Source of the DNA: Gnetum montanum
Lineage: Eukaryota; Streptophyta; Gnetopsida; Gnetales; Gnetaceae
Assembly: GCA_015680685.1 (NCBI GenBank)
Contig: MNCI01008673.1
Span: 95,115 to 118,226 of the forward strand
Length of the DNA: 23,112 bases
Reading direction: 5' to 3'
Shown: piece after piece, positions 9,466-19,179 of the stretch
Position numbering within the stretch: the first letter of the stretch is position 1
Layout of the letters: every line of letters starts with the position of its first letter
Made by a program: the position numbers and the translations under genes
The notes under the pieces: generated by a model
The model's input: only the letters and a program-made list of their open reading frames with translations
Told to the model about the DNA's origin: nothing
The model's database searches: none

Positions 9466-9470
9466 TCGAT
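9466..9470. repeat. Target site duplication of element A, left copy (tcgat)
   Basis: The five bases directly before the LTR terminus at 9471 read TCGAT. The five after the far LTR (17858-17862) read CCGAT. One C/T difference is consistent with decay of a 5-bp target duplication, the usual length for LTR retrotransposons. Confidence 0.7.
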
Positions 9471-10014
9471 TGATGAGTGGCGAGGTACCCCTACACTCAA
9501 CCATACGAATACGAGCGTTTCCTCGTGCGATCCAATCGAACTCCACAGATGGACTAGTTGTGGCACCTAGACAGTTAGCCTTAGGTCGCAGTTCGCTGTC
9601 TTCCCACTTGGACTAGTATTATATTTGTCACGTATGGTTTAGTCCAGAGTGAGGTGTATGATGTGTTCCTAATCTAATGCTACTCCTGAAGGCAATGGAA
9701 GGTAATATTAACTAAGCTAGGCAAGAAGGGGCAAAAGAATCTAATCTAGCCTAAGTGCGATGAACATCCATTCCTTGATCATCCATACACATCTTGGACC
9801 TCGTGAACGACTACCACTGGGATTACCAAGCACAGATCCTAGGTACACCACTAGGTTACCAAGTAGTCACACTTAAATGCTCGTAATCAAGTTGTACTCA
9901 TTCCACGTTCTAAGAATTTAAGGGTAAGAGAGAGACTAATTAGGAAAGCAATAAATAACAATTAAATAAATAAATAAACAAAGTGAATGTTGCAATGATG
10001 AAGTAATCTCGATC

Positions 10015-10020
10015 TTTATT
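10015..10020 (-). terminator. Polyadenylation signal AATAAA in LTR2
   Basis: The minus strand reads AATAAAGATCGAGATTAC about 175 bases downstream of the TATA box. The same block is kept in LTR3 (17620-17615) and in the plus-strand LTR at 23004-23009. This conservation supports it as the signal that ends element transcripts within the LTR. Confidence 0.6.
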
Positions 10021-10191
10021 GTCGGTCATGTGCGTGTCCAAGTATGTCACACTCGAATAAAGGATGCCGTACAATTACATTCACCACATTGCGGGCAGAC
10101 ACTGGGAAAATATCTATCTCTGGACAGATCAAACTGCCAGAGTTTCGCTACTGTCTAACTCTAATTTCTGAAACAAGGGAGAGTTGCCTCT

Positions 10192-10199
10192 TATTTATA
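10192..10199 (-). promoter_or_regulatory. TATA box (TATAAATA) of LTR2
   Basis: TATAAATAAGAGG on the minus strand lies 16 bases downstream of the last palindrome. The same TATA and AAGAGG context occurs in LTR3 (17799-17792, TATAAATAAGAGG) and in the plus-strand LTR at 22828. Transcription would be expected to start about 30 bases further on, near 10160. Confidence 0.7.
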
Positions 10200-10207
10200 A
10201 ACATGGC

Positions 10208-10347
10208 GACGGATTGCGATATCGCATACGCAATATCACAGGGGAAGACGTGATATTGCGTACACGATATCGAGGGGGATGCGATATCGCGGTAGACATG
10301 ATATCATGTACGCAATATCATAGCCCATGCGATACCGCGTCCCATCA
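10208..10347 (-). promoter_or_regulatory. CpG-rich palindrome array in the U3 of LTR2
   Basis: About 140 bases are built from variants of a palindrome whose core is GATATCGCGTACGCGATATC, for example GCGATATCGCATACGCAATA (10216-10235) and GATATTGCGTACACGATATC (10252-10271). Units are separated by short C-rich or G-rich spacers. Most differences from the perfect palindrome are C/T or G/A changes. The array fills the whole U3 up to the TATA box, so it is a strong candidate for the upstream control region. The inner GCGTACGC contains the GTAC core known for SPL/SBP-box factors; binding by them is only a guess. Confidence 0.7.
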
Positions 10348-10512
10348 TACCCCCATGACTGAATAAAAACTCGTCCTCGAGTTACAATGATTACACAGTG
10401 GATAGGTATGGGATTATTAGATGGAAAAAGAAATGGGATGATGCCGCAGTATGGGAAGAAAAAAAAATAAAGATAACACACAGAACACACTACAACTACA
10501 AAAATTTGGAAC
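10348..10512. other. 3' untranslated stretch and weak polypurine tract of element A
   Basis: Between the stop of the second ORF and the 3' LTR there is no coding sequence. Next to the LTR terminus the minus strand reads CATGGGGGTA, the only short purine run in the right place to serve as the polypurine tract for plus-strand synthesis. It is short and uncertain. Confidence 0.4.
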
Positions 10513-13274
10513 TCATGTAGTTCCTGGTGGTGGTGGCTCCTCCATTGGTGCCTTCCCTTTGTCTTGTGCTCTAGGTTTTGAGGCTTGATGGTGTTGAAGT
10601 ATGGACTGAAGCTTCTCCTCTTCAATCCAAGTGTCCTGTGCCATCCATGCTAGTGTTCCAATGTTTGATGAAGTCGGCACCTCCCACAGATAGGGTAGTT
10701 GCGGGAACATTTGGTTGGCCTTGACATACCAAGCCGCAAACACCCGTCGTTTGTCCTCATAGGCTCTGGCTTTTTTCTTGTATTCATGAAGATCTGTTAG
10801 CTATCGAGCCAAGTCAGTTCTGACATCTTTTTGTCCCTGGTAGCTGGCTTTTACCACTTCAAGTTCAGAATTTGCAACATCCAGTTTTTCTAACAGCTTC
10901 TTGTGTTCTGCAAATTCCGCTTTGTATTTGATGTGGGTGGTTGCTACCTGCTGCTCAAGGTCTGACCTCAGGCATCCTGCTATTAACCTGGCAAGGTTGG
11001 CATATCTTAGGTTTGCCAACTCCATGTACTCTGTTAAGTCCTGAATCTGCAGGTCCCGGTTCTTAACTTCCGCTTGGTGGGCGAAGGTATATGTGTCCAA
11101 TATGGCCTGCCAATCAGTATGTTGAGCACTAATAGTGTTGATTTGGGCCTTGGCCATATGAATCTCCTTCTCTAGGATTTGTTTGTACATCCCCACCTGA
11201 TCATAGAAGTGCTCATTCAACTTCTCATGTTGTTTAGCCTCATTCTACCACACGCTTATCTCAATCACCGACTTTTGACGAATGACATGTACCTCCTCCA
11301 TCGAGAGGGTTTAATTTTCTCTGGCTAAACGGCTTACGTCTCGGTTGACATGGATGAATTGTTCTCGTAATTGATGAAATTGTTCATCAAGAACACTCTT
11401 TTGCTTTTCTACAGTGGTCAACCGAAGATTGTTTACAACTAGCTACTTATTTTCTTCTTGCAAGGCTTTGAGTGCCTTAAGATGCGCATGGGTTTGTGCT
11501 TGTGCTACGGAGGCATCCCAAACAGCCTTCTCCTTTTCTTCCACCACCTTCTTATTTCTGTGATTAATTTTGTTAGCTGCTTGGTTCTAAAGTTTTCTAG
11601 CTGGTCTGTGGGAACAAATTGCAGAGGGTCCTGTTGTGCTACTTGTAAGGTCACGAGCTGCTCTTGTAATTTCTGCACTTCAGCTTTAGCATACTTGGCC
11701 CTTACTTTAGATAAGACCAGCTTCCCCTTTGTGGAAATGAGGTCTGACTAAATTGCTATGACATCTTGAGGGATGTCAAACAGGGATGTCATTACTTGTC
11801 CTATTTGAAGCAATTGATCAAGCACATCCTCATGTTCTGAAGGAGTCATTGAGGTTCCAGCCAGAGTTTGAGCATCTCATGCTCCTGAGAGATCTGCTAG
11901 TGGCATAATAGGTACATTGAAGGATTCTTTGATGTGGTCTGTGACCACTTCTGCAGCTCTTGCAGCATTCTGGTGTTGCATGACCACCATAGTGGCCCCT
12001 TCACCAGTCTCTAACTGCACCTAGAAAGATGCTGCGTTTCCTGAGATATATTGTGACCATCTACTTTTCCCTCCTCTTGTTTGAATAGATACTTCTCCCC
12101 TTGTCCAATCTAACAAAATAGTAGGCTGCCTGGCATCATCTATGACGCAAAAAGATTTGCGTCATCACAACTTCCCCAACTGACTATCTCAGTGATGGCC
12201 CTAAGATGGCTCATCGACGGTCTATAGTCTTGTGGTGGTGGGGGCTGATCCTAGCCTATGCTAGGCCCTGCTTCTTGTTGTTGGCTGACCTATGGCTGGT
12301 GGTTGACTAGGTTCAACCATCTGTTCTTCTTCTTGTTCTGGTCCCAAATCTTCACCAGTGCTTTTTCTTGGAGCTGGCACCTTTAGTAATTCAGCATATG
12401 AAGCAGTCTGGGCCTTTCGGAGGATGTCATTAGTGTACCCCCAAATACCAGCACGTCGGCAAAGCTTTCTGATGAGACAAGGAAAAGGTAATGCCATCTT
12501 CCCTGTCTTCCATTCTTTAAACCGCCTCAGGATCTCCATCAAATATAGATGGGGTAGGTTAGTCCTAACCTTTCCCATCAACACTGCACATCCTCTAGCC
12601 GCATATGTCGATATTCCTTTTAAGCACTTTGTGGGGAAGAGGTGATATGTCCTAATTTTGAAGTAGACCCTCTCTTCAGTCATCAATTCACCAAATGCTT
12701 TATCTCTACCATAAGCCTTCTCTAACCAATCCTTTCGCACATTAGGGTCTGAACAGGTGGATAATCGAGCAACGTGGGGCCCTGTATTCGGAAGGTTTAA
12801 CACTTCCGAAATGGCCTGCACAGAGAAGTCTACTGTCACACCACAAATATTAACAGTGATTCCTTTCTCCCTATTGTGCCAACATTGATATGTCTCTCCT
12901 AGGTACCAGGCACTGCTTTCAGAGAGGATAGGCCATAAGGGAGATCCTTTGAGGTGATCCCTAATGGCCTCAGGAGAGAACTCTACAAATGATTCAAAAT
13001 TCAATTTCACAATCACCGCAGCGAATGTGGAATTCTCATGGATAGCCTGAACACAATCTTGGGGCAACGTGAGTTGTTGTCCCGGTTCAGGCGCTGCAGC
13101 AGCTCCTCCTTCTACCTGCCCAGACCGTCTGTTAGGAGGTTTGTCTTGATGAATGCTAAATGATTGCTCCTCCTATTCTGCATGTTGTCCGGCAGGACCT
13201 TGTCTTCCACCTCTCTGAGCTCATTTGCTTCTACCTTGGGTAGGACCTTCTTGTTGTCCATGTTTTAGGGCCAT
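10513..13274 (-). pseudogene. Element A second ORF: plant transposon-protein-like domain plus coiled coil (broken)
   Basis: The putative ATG is at 13274-13272, directly after a good splice-acceptor-like TGATTGCAG. Stops follow at codon 18 (TGA) and about 16 codons later (TAG), then an open stretch reaches 12261. It includes KLNFESFVEFSPEAIRDHL, a Trp-rich segment (LWPILSESSAWYLG), VNICGVTVDFSVQAISEVLN and a basic segment near 12500. This resembles the domain called 'putative plant transposon protein' in databases (PF20167, from memory). After 12261 the frame is broken by stops and at least two frameshifts. It continues with charged heptad-like sequence (11750-11380 and 11220-10801, e.g. LEKEIHMAKAQINTISAQHT) that predicts coiled coil, and ends in a proline-rich tail, EEPPPPGTT, with TGA at 10515-10513. 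The original protein would have had roughly 900 residues. It has no RT or integrase motif. Function unknown. Confidence 0.65.
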
Positions 13275-13746
13275 CTGCAATCACACGGGCCAAGCGTTAG
13301 TAAGGTTGTTTTTAAAGTTAAGTTATACCTTACTGCTTGCCTTAATTAATGATTGTATGTTATCACGTGTGATATTGCCCAAAATTTTGTAATAATGAGT
13401 CCTGTGACTTAGGTGGTTTCTATTTTAGTCTCCCGATATACCTAAGGGTTAAATGATTTTTTAGGCACAATTATTCTAAGTGTTAGAGTTAATTATCCTA
13501 AATGATGTCCTTTGGGCGATGAAAAATTTCAAAAAATTTAAGCACTTTTCGGCAAGTGTCCCTCCCCCACGACTAAGCTGAACACTCTGGGTTCAAGCAG
13601 GTTCAAACGAAATTAAAATCAGAGTAGCAGCGAGCGAGATATGAGGAAAAAAAACAAGGGTCACTCAATCACAAGTCGCACAGAAAGATTGCAAAAACTC
13701 CCCCTGTGTGAATGACAAAATGATGCTAAGTGTTGCGGGGGGGACC
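13275..13746 (-). other. Leader of the second ORF, possibly with an intron
   Basis: On the minus strand this lies between the internal TATA box and the ATG at 13274. It has no coding potential. A donor-like CTTAG/GTATAT at 13441 and an acceptor-like TTGCAG at 13277-13275 would define a 167-base intron ending exactly at the ATG. This is inference from splice-site wording only. Confidence 0.3.
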
Positions 13747-13788
13747 TATTTATAGGCGATGGGGACGCGATATTGCATACGCGATATC
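13747..13788 (-). promoter_or_regulatory. Internal promoter-like module: palindrome plus TATA box
   Basis: The minus strand shows the palindrome variant GATATCGCGTATGCAATATC with flanking GC (13788-13767), then 12 bases, then CCTATAAATAGG (TATA 13754-13747). This is the arrangement of the LTR U3 (palindrome, about 16 bases, TATAAATA), in the same orientation, but the sequence on either side is not LTR. It lies about 475 bases upstream of the second ORF, with no coding sequence between. It is therefore placed to drive that ORF separately from the genomic transcript. Confidence 0.55.
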
Positions 13789-13799
13789 TCATCCCTAGT

Positions 13800-15166
13800 G
13801 ATGTGAGGCACAATAAAAAGAGCGAATTTTGAAGGTTTTTCTTGAAATAAACGTTGTAAATTGAGGACATTGGCTATTATCAAGGGTTCTAGGGTAGTTC
13901 TATTTATTCAAAAGGCACAATTAATGATAATGATGTGGATTTTATCAATAAAACCTTGGGTGGTAAGAAAAAGGGTATGTAATGGTACATTGGAACGTTA
14001 AAATTTAGAGGGATAGTAATAAGGAAAGAAAATCATTTAAAAATTATGCTGAGGGTAAGAAATGGTGTGTGTGAGTGATGTTATAAGTGAGAATTACAAA
14101 AAATTACACAAGTGGGTCCTCCCCAAAGCAGGTTCCAACCTATATTGCCCTTGTGTAACCACACTTAAAGTGCCCGTGGGCACTAGAAGGGTTAAATATA
14201 ATCTGCACTAACTCTAGAAAACACACACATGTAATTATCACCAGAATGAGGTAAGAATTCTATGTTACACAAGACATGAGCTACAATTACACGAATAGTG
14301 AGGTGAGACGAAGTATAGAAGGAATCATAGAGATCGAGACATGAGGTAATTGACCCAGGGCATAGTGAATCCTGCGTGTAAAGCATGATTAACGTGTCAT
14401 TAACCTGTCATTCCAAGATCAAGACCAAGTCCATTCCTCTAAACAGTGACATCGCATTAGTTCATCCCATGATGAAAAACTATGAGAGTACCAGAACAAC
14501 AAGGCATACGATCACTTGGCGTGTTATCCAAGGGAGAAGTGGCTTTTGTTTTGTGGCACTTTATTTTTCTTCCTTTTTTTTTGAATACTGAATTCAGAGA
14601 AATCGCCAACCTTTAGGCATGGGTGCATGTCTTTCCAGTGCGACCCCATAGCATAGCATTAATTTTTGAGTGCCCTTTTGATTACTCTTACTCCCATTTT
14701 TCATTAGATCTACAAGGATCTTAGTACAACCACATTGCATGATAACTCCCATAGACGTCACCAAAGAGAATCTGCAAGTCCCCTTGATGTCACACCCTAA
14801 TCATTCCCTCTCGATCCATCCTTCTTCAGTTTGGGTACAATGAACATAAAATTAATTTTAAGTTTTAATAATTTTAAGAATATCACTATACCCTTGAACA
14901 GAACCTCTTATTTGTAGAGTGGATGAGTGAGTGTAATGGGCTCACTGTTGCAAATAATTGATCGCTCAAGACACGATAACATAAAACACACCTCAACCAA
15001 TGATCCACATGAGTGTTTTATTCGTAGATGAGATTACTTATAAAAATGTAAAAAGACAAACACACAAAAAGATAAAAAAAAATTTGAAAAATGAAAAACT
15101 AGAAAACAAAAAATTGTAAAATCAGAGAAAATGAAAAATATTTATTAATCTTGCTTATTATTTAGA
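13800..15166. other. Noncoding interior of element A
   Basis: About 1.4 kb between the internal promoter and the end of gag has only short accidental frames on both strands. I looked here for RT, integrase and protease motifs and found none. An A-rich stretch lies at 15040-15130. This is the position where pol would be in an autonomous element. Confidence 0.5.
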
Positions 15167-15184
15167 ATGGGGGATATCCCCCAT
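15167..15184. repeat. 18-bp perfect palindrome ATGGGGGATATCCCCCAT
   Basis: A perfect inverted repeat with no spacer lies about 70 bases past the end of the gag frame of element A. Its centre GATATC is the same as the arms of the promoter palindromes, but the outer bases differ. It could be a protein binding site or an RNA stem/dimerisation motif, or coincidence. Confidence 0.5.
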
Positions 15185-15256
15185 AACTAAACGGTTGAGT
15201 ATGGCAAGGATTAATAAATGAAGGATGAGGATCCTTACATGTTGGAAGTATTGGAA

Positions 15257-16695
15257 CTAGTCCATACCTATACCATTGGGGTTCACACACTTGATTGTAG
15301 TAAGCATAGTGGGGCACCTTATACGATGTAGTTCTCGGATAACGAGTTGAACCACTATGATGTTTGTGACCGTTAGATGGTATGCAAGGATTGGATTGTT
15401 GCCTTCCATGATTATGTTCATTGGGTCGTATGGTTGTTGAGTGTGAGTTGGTGGCCCTGATGAAGTAACATGAGGCGCTGGGTTCAAAGATAAGGGTGCA
15501 CCATAGTGTGGGACTTCTGCTGAGTTGGAGGATGTAGTGGCCTTGGAATTGTATTATCCCTTTTTACAGTCGTGTTTAAAGAAAGGACCCTTTTGATGTT
15601 GAGGAGGCTTTTCACTGTTGTTAGTAGTACTAGCACAAGTGTCGTTCATGGGTTGTTGCAGTGGTGCAGACACCTTAGGGACAGTTGGTGGCACTGTAGA
15701 AGGAGGGAAAGGATGAGAATGTTGAAAGTTAGGAGGTATATAAGATACACAAGGTGGTGGTTGTGTTGGAGGCATGGGTTGATAGTATTGAGGAGAATGG
15801 TATTATGGTGAGATAAAGTGCGTTGGCCCAGTTGGGGAAACAGGATGTTGAACAAGATAAGCATTTGGATTCGGATGATATGAAGGGTGTCTCTAGTCTA
15901 AGGGTGGATTCCCCCACGATTGGGTTCTTCTTTTGCTACCCGCTTAATAAGCTCTTGGACTTGGTGAGTTCGTAGTTCATATAGTTGACCTTGGGCATAC
16001 ATTCCTAAGGTCTCTCTTGTTTCATTACGTAGCCCATTAATGATATGGTACATTAGCCTTTCCTCGGAAAACCCATGGCCTGGACAGTTGTTTAACAGTG
16101 CATAATATCTTTCTAAGGCCATGTCCAAGGGTTCATGTTGTGCTTGTTTCCATCCTTGGATTTGTTTCCTCAAGGTTGACACTCTTGCATAGGTTTGATA
16201 TTTTTCGTTAAAAACTTCTACCATTGTTGACCAGTGTCGTATTGAATTTGGTTTTAACGATCTATACCATACATTTTCTTGGTCAACGAGTGTCATGGGA
16301 AAGAGCTTAATTTTTTGCCACCCATTATCAATGTTATTCCATGTGTAGGCATCGTAGAAGGCTTGTAAATGTTAATATGGGTCTAAGTCATAGCCTCCTG
16401 AAAAAGTAGGGAAGTTGTTTAAATCGAGCCTGGGTAGATGACTCTCTTTACGATGCCTACGTGAGATTCGAACAGCCTCTTGTATTTGCGTTAGGCTTGT
16501 AGTGGCCAGTGGGGGTTCATCGTCATCGAGTAAGTTATGCTTTCATGTGTTGGGATGACGTTGCTTTTGTTCATGTTTATAAGAAACTCCCACTTCAGGT
16601 TGTATACTCCAATCTTCATCATCATATAGTTCATTAGTTTCCCAATGAACTTCCTCAGTAACTGTGGCATTATTATTGTCTTGTAGGAGAGGCAT
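15257..16695 (-). pseudogene. gag: Element A gag (broken)
   Basis: Gag forms the particle that packages element RNA. The ATG at 16695-16693 (MPLLQDNN) follows the primer site by about 125 bases. A long acidic N-terminus comes first, then FPTFSGGYDLDPY (about 16415-16370), then the Ty3/gypsy gag core: AWY-like VWYRSLKPNSIRHWSTMVEV (16270-16210), STLRKQIQGWKQ, ALERYYALLNNCPGHGFSEE (about 16120-16060), MYHIINGLRNETRETL. The order and spacing match Athila-type gags (the LRKEI...ERFKELL...CPHHG pattern). A Pro/Gln-rich tail follows in another frame (15775-15554), then a further segment ends at 15257. In-frame stops occur near 16545, 16369, 15900 and 15556, with one frameshift between 15898 and 15775. 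No CCHC zinc knuckle is seen. Confidence 0.8.
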
Positions 16696-16821
16696 TGTTG
16701 TGCAGTTGTGTGTGAATTTAGATGTCACTGTTTATAATTATTTCTTCTTCCTAAGAGATATATTGTTAAGTCTCTTACAACGACCTTGTATGATATAACT
16801 AATCTAGATAACTAGCATTGT

Positions 16822-16838
16822 CCCTGACAACGGTGCCT
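16822..16838 (-). promoter_or_regulatory. Primer binding site, tRNA-Asp type, decayed (element A)
   Basis: The plus strand reads CCCTGACAACGGTGCCT, 13 of 17 matching the tRNA-Asp 3' end; three of the four differences are transitions. It is one base from the LTR terminus at 16840 and matches the better-kept site of element B at 623-639. Confidence 0.75.
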
Positions 16839-17100
16839 ATGATGAGTGGCGAGGTACCCCTACACTCAACCATACGAATACGAGCGTTTCCATGCATGAT
16901 CTGGTCGAACTCCGCAAACGGACTAGTTGTGGCACCTAGACAGTTAGCCTTAGGTCATAGTTCACTGTCTTCCCACCTGGACTAGTATTATATTTGTCAC
17001 ATATGGTTTAGTCTAGAGTGAGGTGTATGATGTGTTCCTAATCTAATGCTACTCCTGAAGGCAATGGAAGGTAATATTAACTAAGCTAGGTGAGAAAGGG

Positions 17101-17562
17101 TAAAAGAATCTAATCTAGCCTAAGTGCGATGAGCATTCATTCCTTGATCATCTGTACACACCTTGGACCTTGTGCAGGACTACCACTGGGATTACCGAGC
17201 GCAGATCCTAGGTACGCCGCTAGGTTACCAAGTAGTCACACTTAAATGCTCATAATCAAGTCATGCTCATTCCGTGTTCTAATAGTTTAAGGGTGAGAGA
17301 GAGACTAATTAGGAAAGCAGTAAATAAAAATTAAAAGAATCTAATCTAGCCTAAGTGCGATGAGCATCCGTTCCTTGATCATCTGTACACACCTTGGACC
17401 TTGTGCAGGACTACCACTGGGATTACCAAGCGCAGATCCTAGGTACGCCACTAGGTTACCAAGTAGTCACACTTAAATGCTCATAATCAAGTCATGCTCA
17501 TTCCGTGTTCTAATAGTTTAAGGGTGAGAGAGAGACTAATTAGGAAAGCAGTAAATAAAAAT
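17101..17562. repeat. 231-bp tandem duplication inside LTR3
   Basis: 17101-17331 and 17332-17562 are near-identical, starting TAAAAGAATCTAATCTAGCC and ending GTAAATAAAAAT. LTR2 has one copy. The two copies differ at only a few bases (e.g. CATTCATTCC/CATCCGTTCC), so the duplication is much younger than the separation of the two LTRs, or has been homogenised. Confidence 0.85.
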
Positions 17563-17791
17563 TAAATAAATAAATAAACAAAGTGAATGCTACAATGATG
17601 AAGTAATTTCTATCTTTATTGTCGATCATGTGCGTGTCCAAGTATGTCACACTCGAATAAAGGATGCTGTACAGTTACATTCACCACACTGCGGGCAGAC
17701 ACTGGAAAATAATCTATCTCTGGAGGGATCAAACTGCCAGAGTTTCGCTACTGTCTAACTCTAATTTCTGAAACAAGGGAGAGCTGCCTCT

Positions 17792-17799
17792 TATTTATA
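17792..17799 (-). promoter_or_regulatory. TATA box (TATAAATA) of LTR3, with shortened palindrome array upstream
   Basis: Minus-strand TATAAATAAGAGG as in LTR2. The array upstream (17857-17808) is reduced to little more than one unit, with TGATATCATGTACGCGATAT (17839-17820) as its core. This 5' LTR would be the one driving the element, so the contraction may have weakened the promoter. Confidence 0.65.
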
Positions 17800-17857
17800 G
17801 ACATGGTGACGAACTGCAATATCGCGTACATGATATCACAAGTATTGCGTCCCATCA

Positions 17858-17862
17858 CCGAT
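17858..17862. repeat. Target site duplication of element A, right copy (ccgat)
   Basis: CCGAT follows the LTR terminus at 17857 and pairs with TCGAT at 9466-9470, with one transition. Confidence 0.7.
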
Positions 17863-19175
17863 AAAACCATTATAAACTGACCTTTAAAGTTCCTTCTTTC
17901 ATCTTGTTCTTTTTAAGGCTTAATTGGTCAACAATACTACATATGAAAGCTTGATTCAATCCTACCACACAATTGAATTTTCCAGAATTCAATTTCTACT
18001 CCATTTATGATTGAAATGTTACAACAGTAAGGTGGAATATGTACAACTAGTTTTGAGCATAAAGTGTAATTGTTTGGTAACCCAATAGTGACTTTGCTTA
18101 ATTCACTCAATAGTAAAGCTACTTGATAATCCCAATAATAGTTACATTAGCCCAGGATGTATATGGAAAACTAGGGACAGATACTTATCATCATAGAATA
18201 GAGTAGCTTTACATACTCATTGTACTTATAGATAAAAATTACATTCATTTCCATCATGTTTACACTTAGCAATACTAAGAGCCAATCAATATCAATTTAT
18301 CATATACCTCGCTAAGCATTAAACCATACATTTTGCATCTTGTTAACTTTAAGTGGAAAAAAAACAATCATGAAATTACTCTTAACTTACTAGTATAATT
18401 ACATTATCCATTCACGGATTACAATCTAGTCATGAGTAAATACTTTTGACTTGTATGGCTGAGTGTTGGAATACCTAACCACTCATCAGCTACTCATGTT
18501 CATGTGTAAAATAATTATTCTTATTTTGCATGTGATTCCTTAGAGCTATGATACGTTGATTGTCACGTTGCTTTAATGTTGTTGCCACTTTCACAATTTT
18601 TTGTTAAATGTTATAGAGTTTAAAATATAAGGACCTATACTATTCTTATGATAAATTTCTTAAAGTTTTAAGAATTTAAAAGGTTTAAGGTCATATATTA
18701 TACTTTTGATAAAGTTAAAAAAAATTTGATAAAAGAGAATATCTTTGAAAGGTTTACATTTGTTCTTGATAAATGGTCAAGGCAATGACTAAAGACATTT
18801 GATAAGGAAGATTTTTTTTTTATTTTTAATATAACAAAGAAGCATTTGGATAACAAGTCTTTTATGGTTCTAAAGGTTATTTAATCCTTTGCAAATTATA
18901 CTTTATTTTAAATAGGAAATCCAAAGATTAACAATTTTAAAGGTCAAGATTTTCATACTTGGTAAACCAAATTAAAATTTATTTTAATTAGAGAAATTTT
19001 ATGGGGTTACGTTTTGGGCACAATTCTAAGAACCATAAGATGTAGAAAAAGAAATTGAATGAAAGGCTAAAGATGAAGTGGTACTCTCCTTTATTAGACT
19101 TTCCCTTGCTAATCATTACTTGCATTTAATTAAGCCAGATCTAAGGTATGTGGTACTTTGAATTCTTTATTTAGT
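17863..19175. other. AT-rich spacer, nothing recognised
   Basis: No frame on either strand resembles a protein and no RNA gene is visible. From about 18600 to 18980 the sequence is rich in GATAAA and TTTAAG wording without a clear tandem unit. Confidence 0.5.
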
Positions 19176-19179
19176 TCAT

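Larger units (their letters stand above)
9471..10347 (-). repeat. LTR2: 3' LTR of element A (877 bp)
   Basis: It runs from TGATGAGTGG at 9471 to CCCATCA at 10347 on the plus strand. In element sense (minus strand) it holds a palindrome array from 10347 to about 10208, a TATA box at 10199-10192, a transcribed region with an AATAAA signal at 10020-10015, and a long U5 to 9471. It aligns with LTR3 almost end to end but lacks the 231-bp duplication of LTR3 and has a palindrome array about 90 bp longer. Confidence 0.85.
9471..17857 (-). mobile_element. Non-autonomous Ty3/gypsy-type LTR retrotransposon, element A
   Basis: This is a structurally complete 8,387-bp minus-strand element: 5' LTR at 17857-16840, primer site at 16838-16822, decayed gag at 16695-15257, a noncoding stretch, an internal promoter-like module at 13788-13747, a second decayed ORF at 13274-10513, and the 3' LTR at 10347-9471. 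It is flanked by 5-bp repeats differing at one base. LTRs start TG and end CA with the inverted terminus TGATG/CATCA. I see no protease, RT, RNase H or integrase anywhere in the 6.5-kb interior, so it must have relied on a partner. The tRNA-Asp primer and gag type point to the Athila-like part of Ty3/gypsy. The LTRs share most of their sequence but differ by many transitions, one duplication and one deletion, so the insertion is not recent. Confidence 0.85.
16840..17857 (-). repeat. LTR3: 5' LTR of element A (1018 bp)
   Basis: It runs from TGATGAGTGG at 16840 to CCCATCA at 17857 on the plus strand. In element sense it has a shortened palindrome array (17857-17808), TATA box at 17799-17792, AATAAA at 17620-17615 and a U5 with an internal 231-bp tandem duplication. 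Removing the duplication and allowing for about 90 bases missing from the array, it aligns with LTR2 over its whole length. Confidence 0.85.

Noticed and set aside
10236-10625. 129-codon minus-strand frame running across the LTR2 boundary
   Set aside because: It overlaps the palindrome array and the end of the second ORF in another frame; the composition is low-complexity.
11458-11751. 97-codon plus-strand frame
   Set aside because: It is antisense to the coiled-coil part of the broken second ORF, which has the more plausible composition.
12358-12645. 95-codon plus-strand frame
   Set aside because: It is antisense to the transposon-protein-like domain at 12261-13274.
13300-13800. Nested LTR with its own R and U5
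   Set aside because: Only the palindrome and TATA box match the LTRs; I found no second copy, no family termini and no target duplication around it.
15572-15811. 79-codon plus-strand frame rich in Arg and Trp
   Set aside because: It is the complement of the Pro/Gln-rich tail of the element A gag on the minus strand.
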